Shown: positions 1 to 13,429 of the stretch, piece after piece
Layout: every line of letters begins with the position of its first letter
Numbering within the stretch: position 1 is the first letter of the stretch
NCBI GenBank assembly: GCA_001586965.3
Contig: LUCW03000441.1
Coordinates: 1 to 27,500 of the forward strand
From: Sphaeroforma sirkka
Taxonomy: Eukaryota; Opisthokonta; Ichthyosporea; Ichthyophonida
Reading direction: 5' to 3'
DNA: 27,500 nt
Program-made: the position numbers and the translations under genes
Notes under the pieces: model-generated
What the model was told of the DNA's origin: nothing
The model's input: only the letters and a program-made list of their open reading frames with translations
The model's database searches: none

Positions 1-158
1 TTGCCCCGGACGGTTGTCCGTACAATGGTGCAAGCACACTATCTATATAATGGCCCTTGTAAGTTTTCCTTTCCTTGCGTGACGGTACACCGACACACAC
101 ATAATGAACCTTGTACGTATGTATACTATACACTCAGGCTTGTTCTTTTGCATGACAG

Positions 159-294
159 CATATACCCATTACCGACCACGATTGCGAGGCGCTGATCCGT
201 GAGTGCCTGGGGCGATTGTATGTGACTACCTGCATGACCAACGCTGTCGCACTGGCCAGTGTCAAAGACGCCTTTAAAACCATCCCCACCTATT
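159..294 (+). CDS. Possible internal exon of an unrecognised protein
   Basis: A pyrimidine-rich tract ending in CATGACAG precedes an open frame of 45 codons. The frame reads HIPITDHDCEALIRECLG, continues through a helical-looking stretch ending VKDAFKTIPTY, and stops at a GTAAGC donor at 295. An upstream piece, 2-58, is open in a compatible phase (0) up to a GTAAGT donor at 59, which would leave a 100-nt intron. I do not recognise the family; the alternating charged and hydrophobic pattern suggests alpha helices. The open frame could be chance. Downstream, an acceptor before 534 (CCCATTTTGCAG) and another near 651 (CCCTCTCGTAG) both keep the phase open, so the next exon is undecided. Confidence 0.28.
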
Positions 295-416
295 GTAAGC
301 AACTGCACCTATTCAAAATCGATAGATCATTTAAAGATCGTCGGTTGTGCTTGTTCATCTGCATACATATATCAGAACAGCTTTGGCATAGTCTGCCGTT
401 CTACCACTGCGAGCAG

Positions 417-420
<4 letters not shown>

Positions 421-513
<93 letters not shown>
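421..513. repeat. (TA)n microsatellite
   Basis: An uninterrupted TA dinucleotide run of 93 nt. If the 159-294 exon is real, this run lies within its downstream intron. The tyrosine/isoleucine-rich open frames that cross it are artefacts of the repeat. Confidence 0.97.
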
Positions 514-515
<2 letters not shown>

Positions 516-533
516 TGTTTGTACCCATTTTGC

Positions 534-1200
534 AGCTGCACCTCGTAGATATATGTATGGTCTATTATCCAGAAGCTACGATCAGGAGTGTATCTTGCTG
601 TGTGTGTTCGATCCTGTCTCAACAGATGCTGTAGGTTTTTTTTCCCTCTCGTAGTAGCCTTGTACGTCCCTATCAACGCTCTGTTGTTGATGTGTGCATA
701 GCTATTGTATAACCACGCCAAAACTGTCAATTTGTTGGCAGAGGTGACTGGGATGAGTCATCTGCCTGATATATGATGCATGCCATGTTTCATGTGACAC
801 ATTCCACATGACACAGAAGCGTAGAAGGTTCCGCGGCGTATTTTGCGTAAACAAATCAATACACATAGTACAAATGAAACAGACGTACATGTATTTCTCA
901 AAATGGGTAGCGGTGGATAGGCCGTCGTATCTGCAGATATGTGATATGTACCACATACACAGACGAGTAGTATGTGTTAAGGGCGCCGTTACATACATAT
1001 CACCGATCACAATACAAATAATATATAGGGCATTCGACTATGTCAGGGTGACAAATAAATAATCGTACATTCCTTCTGGCCACTCAGCATCTGATGACGC
1101 GCCTGTTAAGCTGGTAGCTGTGGATGGCCAGCCATCTGCAGTGGAGTGATCGGCTGGAGACACAGCGTGGGTACGGTGGAGACTGGATACCCAGGATATG
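534..1200. other. No supported gene
   Basis: Mixed-composition DNA. A short frame from about 534 to 633 stays open in phase with the putative upstream exon (it contains [14 protein letters not shown]) but has no convincing donor. A second acceptor near 651 would give a short hydrophobic C-terminus. Neither is strong enough to call. I see nothing else between 660 and 1200. Confidence 0.4.
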
Positions 1201-1207
1201 TCGAGCT

Positions 1208-1660
1208 CTGAAGGTGTGTAAACTTTACTTCTGAAGGTGAGTAAACCTTACTTCTGAAGGTGAGTAAACCTTACTTCTGAAGGTGAGTAAGCTTTACTAC
1301 TGAAGGTGAGTAAACCTTACTTCTGAAGGTGAGTAAACTTCACTTCTGAAGGTGAGTAAACTATACGTTAAAGTACTTGTAGGTATGTGCATGTGCATCT
1401 AGAGTGAATATCCAGTACAAGTCGAGCGCTGAAGGTGAGTAAACTTTACTTCTGAAGGTGATAAACTATACGATAAGTACTTGTAAGAATGTGCATGTGC
1501 ATCCCAAGTGAATATTCAGGACATGTCGAGCTCTAAAGATGAGTAAACTATACTCAAGTACATGTAAGTATGTGCATGTGCATCTAGAGTTAATATCCAG
1601 CACGAGTCGCGCTCTCAAGGTGAGTTGGGGCTACTCTATACACACGCAAGTATGTGCATG
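1208..1660. repeat. Nested minisatellite: 23-bp unit expanded inside an ~81-bp unit
   Basis: The 23-bp unit CTGAAGGTGAGTAAACCTTA+CTT starts at 1208, 1231, 1254, 1277, 1300, 1323 and 1346, exactly 23 nt apart. The last copy runs into a longer segment (landmarks TATGTGCATGTGCATCTAGAG, then GTCGAGC) that leads to the next unit at 1429, with one further 23-bp copy at 1452. Long units then follow at 1533 and 1614, both 81 nt after the previous start. The array decays near 1660. So an 81-83-bp unit is repeated, and an internal 23-bp segment was amplified six times in the first copy, once in the second and not in the third. Most units contain AAGGTGAGT, the 5' splice-site consensus. Confidence 0.93.
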
Positions 1661-1949
1661 TATTTATAGGATTTCTGCATCCGGGCGCGCGTACATGCAC
1701 AACGTGACTATGAAGGACAATTCGAACACATATTATACCCGGATCAGTTGAATCCCTAAAAATTGATATCTATGTGAGCCAACAAGTGATGTTTGTGGTA
1801 TGTGCATGACATACATGAGTGATATAGTATGAATGGAACGAAATGTCATGGCTAGTGTATATCTAATACTATCATGAGTAATGGCCAAACCTCCGGAGAT
1901 TAATTTTGATGTGGGCATATATACATGTGTTCTTTTGGAGATGCTGTCT

Positions 1950-2135
<186 letters not shown>

Positions 2136-2271
2136 CGCTCTTGTTTTATGTTTTCTGATTCATTGAGAGCCTGTATCCCGCATTGCTCACTTTTCTTTTA
2201 CCGACTTGATCTCAATTCTTCACGTGGGAGCGCATCACGATGCATGCACGTGGCTATCATCTTAACTACAG

Positions 2272-2556
2272 GCTTTAGTGGCTTTATTGTTGGTTCAACC
2301 CCCTATCAGTTTCGAATGCGATCCAAAATCGGGTTGCTTTGTGGCTTTGTCTCCGCAATTGCACACGCCGTTGTCTTCATTCGAACAGTTCAGAGCTATT
2401 GACAGGTTCGCATTGTGTATGTACTCATCACAGGATCTTCAGAATGAGCATCGTTTGATGTTGTACGTCACTACGAATGCGATGACACCCCAGGCCGAAA
2501 ATACAGGAAGAACAGCTTTCATGGGCAATGACTGGATTGTATGTTCTATGAATTAA
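2272..2556 (+). CDS. Possible terminal exon, unrecognised
   Basis: An acceptor-like CTTAACTACAG precedes a 94-codon open frame ending in TAA at 2554-2556. Its composition is reasonably protein-like (for example [15 protein letters not shown] and [15 protein letters not shown]). A second frame from the same acceptor gives a shorter hydrophobic peptide ([18 protein letters not shown] and onward, stop near 2400), so the two frames compete. I recognise neither and cannot find an upstream exon in phase. It may be non-coding. Confidence 0.2.
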   Translation, partial: ALVALLLVQPPISFECDPKSGCFVALSPQLHTPLSSFEQFRAIDRFALCMYSSQDLQNEHRLMLYVTTNAMTPQAENTGRTAFMGNDWIVCSMN

Positions 2557-3640
2557 GAGTTACACACCCATATGTAGCCTACACAGAGACATTGTGATGG
2601 AGGGTCGTGAGGCATTGATGTAGTGTGCGTCTCGTCCATTAAGGGATGTCTTTCTACAAGGTGTATTAAATTATAACGCATGTACGATACTACAAGATGT
2701 TTACAGTAGTTCTTCATAGTCTATGCAGTATATACGGTGGATGTCAGTAGCTATTCTTTGCAAATTGGCATATTCATGACCCGTATACATTGTTCGTCAA
2801 GTGTATCAAGCGATGGGTATGTGTTCAGATATTCTTAAGGCGTATCTCGTTAATATAGTTGTACAACAGACCGAATTGCCTTATGCATCGTGTGAGCGAT
2901 GTTGCTGATTGAAGCTCGTTGTATGAAAGAAATTTACTGATCTCTAATCATTAGCTCTCTGTGTGTATGTTGGAAAGGTGGTCAAGTAACGTGCTGACTG
3001 TGGCACATTTGCGAGCTGCGTGGGTCTAAGTCTGTCGCCAGTGAATAAAATGTTCCTTGACAAGTAGAAAGTGATATGATGACTTGCGTCACAGTTAGCT
3101 TATATATGCAAAGCTTCGTTAAATTGCGAGTGTATTACTGAGAGGTCTATGATAATGAATATTGTGCGGACAAAGCGTTGAATATTTGTTTTTGGCCTGC
3201 AGTTCATATCACAGGTGTGATTACCTTTAAGTCCAAGCCACAATCCTTGTAATCATCTCGACGTATGCTTTGTGTCGAGTACTATACCTCCACACTAGAT
3301 TTTCACTTCTATTTTTGGACAATGCATCTGCTACAATTATATCGAGCCTTGCGATGGCTTGCAAGTGCTTGCACGCAGTTAAGTATCAAATAAACTTGCG
3401 TACTGGTATAATCCAACTGGGACTGTACTATTAAAAAGGGTAAAGTCCGACCCACACATTCGTGCCATCGTGCATTGTTTTCTACCTCAAATTCAGTGTA
3501 GCAAATCATTACTCTCATTACTCTCATTGCTGCTCGCAACAACATCGCGGAATCTGTACCCTTCTCGATTTGTTAATTTCTCTTGGTACTACTATGGTTG
3601 AACTCGCCCGTGCTTTTAACATCTTCATGCTTTAATCCGA
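2557..3640. other. No supported gene
   Basis: Unique AT-leaning sequence with stops in all frames at short intervals. A 78-codon minus-strand frame at 3309-3545 has neither a convincing start context nor splice signals, and I do not call it. Confidence 0.5.
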
Positions 3641-3802
3641 ATGTCAGATACGTCTGAATATACAGATATGTGTATGCTTTACCTACTGCAAGCACTTTCT
3701 ACCAAGTATCGGTATTTCATAGCCACCCGACTTCTAGACGTTCATGTATTGATTATGATGCAAATTGTACTCGAACCTGAATCTCAGAAGTCAACAACAT
3801 AC

Positions 3803-3972
3803 CGCATCGGGGTCAAGTCAATGGGCGATAGACTTATGTGCTCTCTCATCGGCTGCCCGAGTGTGGTGATACAGTTCGTTATTTCCGATAGTGGCGGCGT
3901 CATTGTCCATTGACGACAAGGAATATACACAGCAAATAGAGCACGTTTGTACACTCGCTTGTGCACTTGCAT
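3803..3972 (-). CDS. Possible first coding exon, unrecognised
   Basis: A minus-strand ATG at 3972 opens a 56-codon frame (starting MQVHKRVYKRALFAVYIPCR) that meets a good GTATGT donor at 3802, leaving two bases of a split codon. The region is more GC-rich than its surroundings. The plus strand is also open here and ends in TGA at 3913, so strand and reality are uncertain. No partner exon was found below 3800. Confidence 0.2.
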
Positions 3973-4019
3973 ACAACCAGATCCCTTGTGTTTGATGTAT
4001 GGACATGGGTTGAGACATG

Positions 4020-5001
4020 TAATAACTGTTCTACTCTTATATGTCCCTAGTGATATTAAATAGTAAATGTGTTCTTGTTAGGGTTTGTTTTGTTTCGTGG
4101 CTCATCGTACTATCGCCGATAGCTGTCGCATTATTCGCGCTTTCCTTCGTAACGTAAAAGGTATTCGTTTATATATATATATATATTAAAAAATGACATC
4201 TGGAATGTATTCATCCCAACTAGTCTTCTTCGGTACAATCGCCTCACTTTAGGACAAAGATCATGTACACCTCGAGGTGTATATGCTCTCTGCCCTGGAA
4301 GACAGTGTCAGAGTATACCAGGGTTTTCTACGTACTGTGTACTGTAATCCATTCAGGGATATGGGCACTTGAGAGTGAAGATTGTGTCTGAATAGCTATG
4401 TGTGAGTAGCTATTTAAGCAAACGATGTGTGATTAGTTCTACACGCACACGCGCTTGATGCGGCAAGAGAACAAAATTACTTTTTTTTGGTTTTTTTTTT
4501 AGATTATGACGCTAACTACACAACTCTCTCATTTTGCAATCACCTCCACGCACTTGTACTACAACGCTGCGGCAAAATGAGCTGGTATTTTTTACTGTCT
4601 TTTGTTTCTCCTCGTTCTGAAGTATTTAGTCCGTTCATATACATCCATATGTATATATATTCAAATATGCTTACATCTGTATAAAGCGGTTACAGGCTAG
4701 ACTACTCAACGTCTGCACTAGGTGGCTGGGAATCTTAAAGCCTGCAAGCACCACGCACGGGATGGGCTTACATACAAACACCATGGTTTGGAAGAAGTTT
4801 TAAAGCCTTCCTATCTCTCATGAAAAACGATAGTATCTTCATGCATGTACATGGTGGTTGATTGCGCAATGTGCATGTCTTGGTACGACAAGCTGGTGCA
4901 CATTCATGATTTCGGGAACACTATCTGGGCGGCATGCCCTCGTGCGAATCCATTGATATGTTTTCAACCTGGTCAACCAGAGCTGAAAGTACACCATACA
5001 A
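4020..5001. other. No supported gene; 3' flank of the lyase-like gene
   Basis: AT-rich DNA with a short TA run (about 4170-4186), a poly-T stretch near 4480-4500, and a 16-bp palindrome TACACCTCGAGGTGTA at about 4265. The part next to 5002 is presumably the 3' untranslated region of the minus-strand gene. I saw no minus-strand AATAAA between about 4600 and 5000. Confidence 0.5.
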
Positions 5002-5268
5002 TTATAAAGCTAAATTCCAGAAAGGCCTGATTAGACCAGTATTCTCTACAGGCATAGTCACAGCCTCATTATAGTGGTGTACCTTAGACACAGCCTTCTT
5101 GCTTGCTTCTAGGTCGTTGTACTGGTGGCGGGTCATGTGGTAGATAGCTACCAACAGGTCCTCTGTCCAGAGCCCTTCTGATTTGGATGTGTTGAGGTTG
5201 TTGTATGTAGAGCGCAACTTTAACTTGAGCTTGTCCTGAAAATCCTGGCGCTCAGCCACGTCGTGCGT
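5002..5268 (-). CDS. Exon 5 of the lyase-like gene: C-terminus
   Basis: Encodes residues 738-825, starting THDVAERQDFQDKLKLKLRS and ending RPFWNLAL before TAA (5002-5004). The acceptor is AATCTACAG at 5269-5270, in phase 0 with exon 4. The sequence is helical and charged, with no membrane anchor or ER-retention signal at the C-terminus. Confidence 0.88.
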   Translation of the reverse strand, partial: THDVAERQDFQDKLKLKLRSTYNNLNTSKSEGLWTEDLLVAIYHMTRHQYNDLEASKKAVSKVHHYNEAVTMPVENTGLIRPFWNLAL

Positions 5269-8200
5269 CTGTAGATTAAATGATAATTGACATTGTTAGG
5301 AACGGATTATAGTTGTAACGAGCCACTTTCAAGATACAATCACCAAGGGCAACATTAGGCCAGGCAACGAGCTTCGCCTCTACAGACATTTGACACTTAC
5401 GTACAAGTATGAATAGCAATACTTACCGATGGCAGCTCCGTCTTGTCGCTGTAAAATGGCAGATAGACGGTCAATGCACCTCTCAGGAGTGGTCCGTTCA
5501 ACCCCATCTTGTGCTTGTAGTTCCACAGATCCACATTCGCAGTGGTGGCCATCTGGCACATGGCCACCCAACCACTCAATACATACCCAGACTCGGTAAG
5601 CTGTCGCATAATCCGATTGGAGGTGGTCTCCAATTCCGCTCTCGCTGTGGCAATGGTACCGATGAACTCGCCCTCCCAATCACCTTGTGCACCGGTGTTG
5701 CTGAACTGGCGCTGCATACGGGCCTTTCCAGAATCTATAATCACAAGGAAGTCCTTGGAATTGCCCACAAAGTGTGCGATAGATGCCATCTGAACATCGT
5801 ACCACACCCCTCTAGCCGCGGCGCTTGCCATCTCAAAGCCCCACACAGGAACACGAGGCTTGGCAATGGCCTGCACCTTTTCAAAGTACTCACTCATCCA
5901 GTCACGTGCAGCAACCATATCGGTAGCGGTAAGTGCCTTCTCACTGTTTAACAGGCGCACAATGTCCAGGACGTAGTACCAGTCTTTGAACTCGTACACA
6001 CCCAGGATAGCCTTCTCCATGTTGTGTAACTCCTCAATTTCCTCCTTCTTCTTAGGGTAGATGTTGTTGATCATAGTGTCTACAGATACGCTATTGTCTC
6101 TGCTCTGGTCGAAGAAGTTGTTCACCAACTGACTGGCGCGCTCGATGTACCGTTTCTCGCCCAGCACATAGCCAGCCAACCCCAAACATGTGACACTACG
6201 GAAGAACGGTGCCAGACGACCCGGTGATGCTACCTCGGGCTCGGTGTGGTCACGCACTCCGTACTCGACGGATGTGTAGATAGGCCCTTCTGGTAAGATG
6301 GCAAGCAAGAATTCTGCGTCTCTCAGGTACGCATCTTCCGCGCACGTGCGCAACTGCTCGGCGACATTGTCGGCTAGATCACCGTCTTTGTAACTGTTAC
6401 GCGTCTTTTTGAGGGCCTTTTTGTTGTAGAACAGCATGTCATCGGGGTTGAAGCCATGGAGTTCTTCTAGGGCCTTTGCGGCTACTTGGTCACAGATCAA
6501 TTGCACACCAATGCACCGTGCGTACTTCCGTAGTGAGGCACTATCCTCTGTAGTCTGCTCCTGCTCAGCACTTCCACTGTATAGACGGGCTACCCAACTT
6601 GCAGGAGGCACCGTATCATTCCCAGGGATGTCCTTGGAGATCTCGTAGGAGTACTCTTCGTAGTAAGGGTTACTCTTGAGCACCTGTGCATCCCACACAC
6701 CCGGGATGGCCAATCTCAGCAACATGTCCACTTTAGGCCTGCGGCCGTATCTAGTCTTTTCCTCGTCAAATTTCTCGCTGGAATCGTTTCGGAATAACAA
6801 TTGAGGTTCTTCTAAGGCATCGGGCCAGAAATTGGGGTCGAGTAGATCGGCATTATCTTGCATACGCTCCATGGGTACGTAAAAGTACTTGGTTTCATTG
6901 CCTCGATGGTGCACGATGTTGCGCATCTGTGGGGACGAGGGAACAAATAGAAAAACAGATGAGTCTCAATAACGAGTTACATGCGTGTCAATTAAAGACG
7001 GAACACTAGGCACGAACGTTTACCCAAACCAATGTAGTCTCAAGTATAGTCATCGTCTAAACACACCTCAGCCCACGCATTCGTTGTGAAGAAGCAGTTT
7101 CCATCGAACGGTAGAATCCATCGGAAACCGTCCTTCTTGCCCAGACTGACCATCTCATTCCGGGCGCCGTTGTTGTTGATAACATACCGGTTGCGCGTCT
7201 GGTACATATTGTCTATGATACTCTCGCGGTATATGGCGCGATCGATATCGTGGTGATCGGCCATTGGGGGAGTGTAACGGATATGGTCCATGCGCACATA
7301 AAGTGGGTTGTCGTACTCAATGCTTGTTTGGGACTCGAACTCCTTCAGGTCAATGTCTCTATCAACATATTCCTACAATTAAAATGGGTGAAAGAAAAGT
7401 TGTTTAAATTTAGGATATGTGCCACCGTCTCGTGAAATAATCCAAGCGTCCTGCGCAAGTTTGATTGATGGACTGGTCTGTGGATACACACGATTATATT
7501 ACAACACTGCTCTTGATGTGCCATACCTGTTTGTGTTTCTTGAGCAGGGTCACAATTCGCGCCTTCTCTGTCTGATTGAAGATTCTATTTAAAAACCATC
7601 GCTTGGTCAGCCCTGGTAATTCGGGCTCGTTCTCCAGAATAAATTTGACATTGTTGTATGATTGTCCAACCTGGAACACGCAAAAAATACGAGTAAAATA
7701 TTAAAATTTGGCTCGGCAATTTTTTTACTTTTGTCTGTCTCTGCTTTGCTTGTATATGATGCGTACTTTGTGTTCACATGTTCACGCGCAGATACAGCAC
7801 ACTAGTGTCGGCCTCTTCTCATATATACGATAAGATGGTACTACACATGAAAGTTTGAACAGGAAAATATCCGCTTATGATTGTGAAAGTTTATAAATCT
7901 GATTCAAACAACGGACAAACCTATCCTATATATAATATGGTACTACAAAGATAGATCGTATAGAAGTCGGTAGACTAGAGAAGATATAGGAAGATTTTAT
8001 ATTTTATGTATTCCATATATGTTTAGTGTATATATTATAATATACATATATATATACATATATATATATTTTAATATATATATATATATATATATGTATA
8101 AAACTTTCGTAGCAATTGAGTAAGCATAGACACGCTTCCTATTTTCATCTCAACTGTGTATACATTTGTATTTGTATCTGTGTGGATGTGCTCACAACAT

Positions 8201-8784
8201 CAGAACTGAAACAGGTATGTCTTGCTGTATCCGCATTGCTAGGCGTAGAAGTGCCATATCGTCACAAATGTATGTACGTGTTTGCAAATGAATGCATATC
8301 TACTATTGAGTCCCATCGATGGACAAGCCAGTTTTACAATTCCATAGCAATGGCAAAAAAACAGTAAGCATACATTACTCCTTTTGTCAAGATTGAAAGC
8401 TAAGCGAACTGTAGTGCACAGGTGCAACGAAAACCATAATTCTTGCACTGAACTAGTAACTATCACCCACGAACAACAAACAACCTCGGTCCATGTACAT
8501 TACGTATGTCGATATCATATTACCTCATGTCGGGGTGGCAAGTCATTTCCAATTGATCTATACATGACGAATTCATTCTTTTCAAGATCGACTTCTGGGT
8601 CGATCGCACCTAGGACCTTAGGCATAGGAACATTCCTGGGCTTATGTGTTGAAGCAAGACCCCAGACAATCGCAAAGACTACGATTGCTTGGAGCACTAG
8701 CTTTGCAATTCGACGAGACTTGGTGGAACCGAGGACACCAGGAACCGCTTGCAGTTTATTGCCTATCTCTAGTTGAGGATGCAT
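5002..8784 (-). CDS. Type II membrane glycosyltransferase-like / alginate-lyase-like fusion protein (five exons)
   Basis: Exons: 8784-8524, 7670-7527, 7372-7067, 6926-5427 and 5268-5002. All four introns (853, 154, 140 and 158 nt) are GT-AG and phase 0; the product is 825 residues. Residues 1-25 are cytosolic with a KSRR cluster, and about 26-45 form a signal anchor. Residues ~73-237 hold YRSIGNDLPPRHE, GQSYNNVKFILENEPELP, LNRIFN, RYVINNNGARNEM and WILPFDGNCFF. This looks like a nucleotide-sugar-dependent transferase, but I infer that and cannot name the family. Residues ~432-732 resemble the alginate-lyase alpha/alpha-toroid family: DWYYVLDIVRLL, RGVWYDVQMASIAHF, QGDWEGE and VDLWNYKHKMGLNGPLLRGAL. 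The likely site of action is the lumen of the ER/Golgi or the cell surface, on an acidic glycan. ATG 8784 is the first in-frame Met after an upstream stop and has A at -3. Gene model sure; function moderate. Confidence 0.85.
5427..6926 (-). CDS. Exon 4 of the lyase-like gene: alginate-lyase-like domain
   Basis: One 1500-nt exon encodes residues 238-737. Its first third is charged and linker-like; the rest is rich in helices, as expected for an (alpha/alpha) toroid. Residues 609-616 read RGVWYDVQ, where relatives of the alginate-lyase family usually carry Asn-His ahead of the W-Y; here the preceding residues are Ala-Ala-Arg. The acceptor is CCCCACAG before ATG 6926, an internal codon that is not the start. 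The donor is GTAAGT at 5426. Confidence 0.93.
7067..7372 (-). CDS. Exon 3 of the lyase-like gene: DGN motif region
   Basis: Encodes residues 136-237. The key block is RNRYVINNNGARNEM followed by WILPFDGNCFFTTNAWAE. An aspartate in a beta-strand-like context (FDGN) preceded by RN could be a variant of the metal/nucleotide-binding DxD site of GT-A glycosyltransferases; this is inference. The acceptor is TTGTAG and the donor is GTGTGT at 7066. Confidence 0.9.
7527..7670 (-). CDS. Exon 2 of the lyase-like gene
   Basis: Encodes residues 88-135 and begins VGQSYNNVKFILENEPELP, directly continuing GNDLPPRHE from exon 1. It then holds KRWFLNRIFN and a helix ending LLKKHKQ. The acceptor is CCAG after a pyrimidine-rich tract and the donor is GTATGG at 7526. 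Its length of 144 nt keeps the frame if skipped. Confidence 0.88.
7671..8523 (-). other. Intron 1 of the lyase-like gene, with TA microsatellites
   Basis: At 853 nt this intron is five to six times longer than the other three in the gene. It contains AT-rich repeats between about 8000 and 8100 (TATATACATATATATA and neighbours). Short open frames on both strands inside it lack splice support. Confidence 0.8.
8524..8784 (-). CDS. Exon 1 of the lyase-like gene: signal anchor
   Basis: Encodes residues 1-87: a short basic N-terminus, one hydrophobic helix (about residues 26-45, LVLQAIVVFAIVWGLAS), a stem region, and the start of the conserved block ending PPRHE. The donor is GTAATA at 8523. A basic flank on the N-terminal side of a single helix favours type II topology, with the bulk of the protein in the lumen. 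Confidence 0.85.
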
Positions 8785-12420
<3,636 letters not shown>

Positions 12421-12590
12421 TGAATGTGGTTTTAAAGTATATACTTTTTTCTGCTTAGATTCTGTGTTTCCTTCGGGGTGCTTGTGGGAAGTTAATTAGT
12501 AAATCTGCTACTCTTTGTTGCTTTTTAATTTTTTGAGGTAGTGATCGCTTGTCGTGTTAGTCATGTGGGTCTTCTTAGTACGCAACCTTT

Positions 12591-12872
12591 TTGGTAATTA
12601 TGTTTGTATCTGTAAAACGCTCTGCACCACTACCTATAGCAGTCGATCTGCACCCCGTTCTCAATATAATTGCAAACCACGAATACCGTATATGGCGAGC
12701 AATACCAAATATAGCTACAAGACCAACAGGCATATTCGGACTCGAGGTTCCAAATCGTTTAGGAGGTGTTGCGCATGACTATTTCTTCAAGATGATAGCA
12801 TTCCAATACATAGAAACGTTTATTTACGTACTTACGACACAGTCTAGAAAAACCATAATAAATGTTTATTGA
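12591..12872 (+). CDS. Unrecognised 93-residue open frame; possible degenerate or imported coding sequence
   Basis: Ends in TGA at 12870-12872 with AATAAA overlapping the last codons. Unlike most frames here it is not built from a repeat and has balanced, globular-looking composition: SAPLPIAVDLHPVLNIIANH, YRIWRAIPNIATRPTGIFGL, EVPNRLGGVAHDYFF. The succession R-I, I-P, G, x-E-V-P-N recalls the segment of FtsK/SpoIIIE DNA translocases usually written as IPGK..VG.E.PN, but the spacing differs and no Walker motif is present. The match may be coincidence. No splice sites clearly bound it. It could be a remnant of a transferred bacterial or mobile-element gene, or noise. Confidence 0.22.
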   Translation: MVIMFVSVKRSAPLPIAVDLHPVLNIIANHEYRIWRAIPNIATRPTGIFGLEVPNRLGGVAHDYFFKMIAFQYIETFIYVLTTQSRKTIINVY

Positions 12873-13271
12873 TCCGACCATGAGGTTGTACTCAACACAA
12901 TTGTTGATTGCGTTGTTGACTTTGCAAGAATCCGTATGCTGAACCTGTCCAATCGAGCTTGCGCGTATGCCACATATGTCCATGCTCCCAGCCGTTTAAA
13001 TATATGTTAAAACAGCGAAACGAATGATTTACTACAAATACGACTAAGCTTCAAGAGCTAATCTTACAAATTTCACTCGAAATGTATGGGAATTTATTCA
13101 CCTCTATGTACCCACTTGAGTGGACCTGAGATGGAACCGCCTGAGTTCACCAAAATATGTTGACCCAGTTGCGGCTATGGCTATGTTTCTCTGTTCAGGT
13201 TCACCTGTTGAGTTCTGTCATAGCGTCCACAGTCTGAGTACTATATCCAAATCACACTATTTCCAATGTGT

Positions 13272-13426
13272 AATGGAGGTGTCATTGATCTTGCCAAATA
13301 TGGGTTTTCTTTTTCTTGTGCGTAATACAGTCTTCCCTATACACTATTATCTATGTGTACGAATGGATGTGTCATTGATCTTGCCAAATATGTAAATTTT
13401 TTTTCTTGTGCGGAATACAATCTTCC
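13272..13426. repeat. 90-bp tandem duplication
   Basis: Two diverged copies exactly 90 nt apart (13272-13336 and 13362-13426). They share GTGTCATTGATCTTGCCAAA, a T-rich stretch, and TTCTTGTGCGxAATACAxTCTTCC. The duplication creates the repeated VSLILPNMG peptide in one plus frame; that peptide is not evidence of coding. Confidence 0.85.
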
Positions 13427-13429
13427 TCA

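Noticed and set aside
5409..5951. 180-codon plus-strand frame
   Set aside because: Antisense shadow of exon 4 of the lyase-like gene, which has spliced, motif-bearing coding on the minus strand.
7326..7340. tRNA B-box-like GTTCGAGTCCC on the minus strand
   Set aside because: It lies inside exon 3 of the lyase-like gene and has no A-box or foldable acceptor stem around it.
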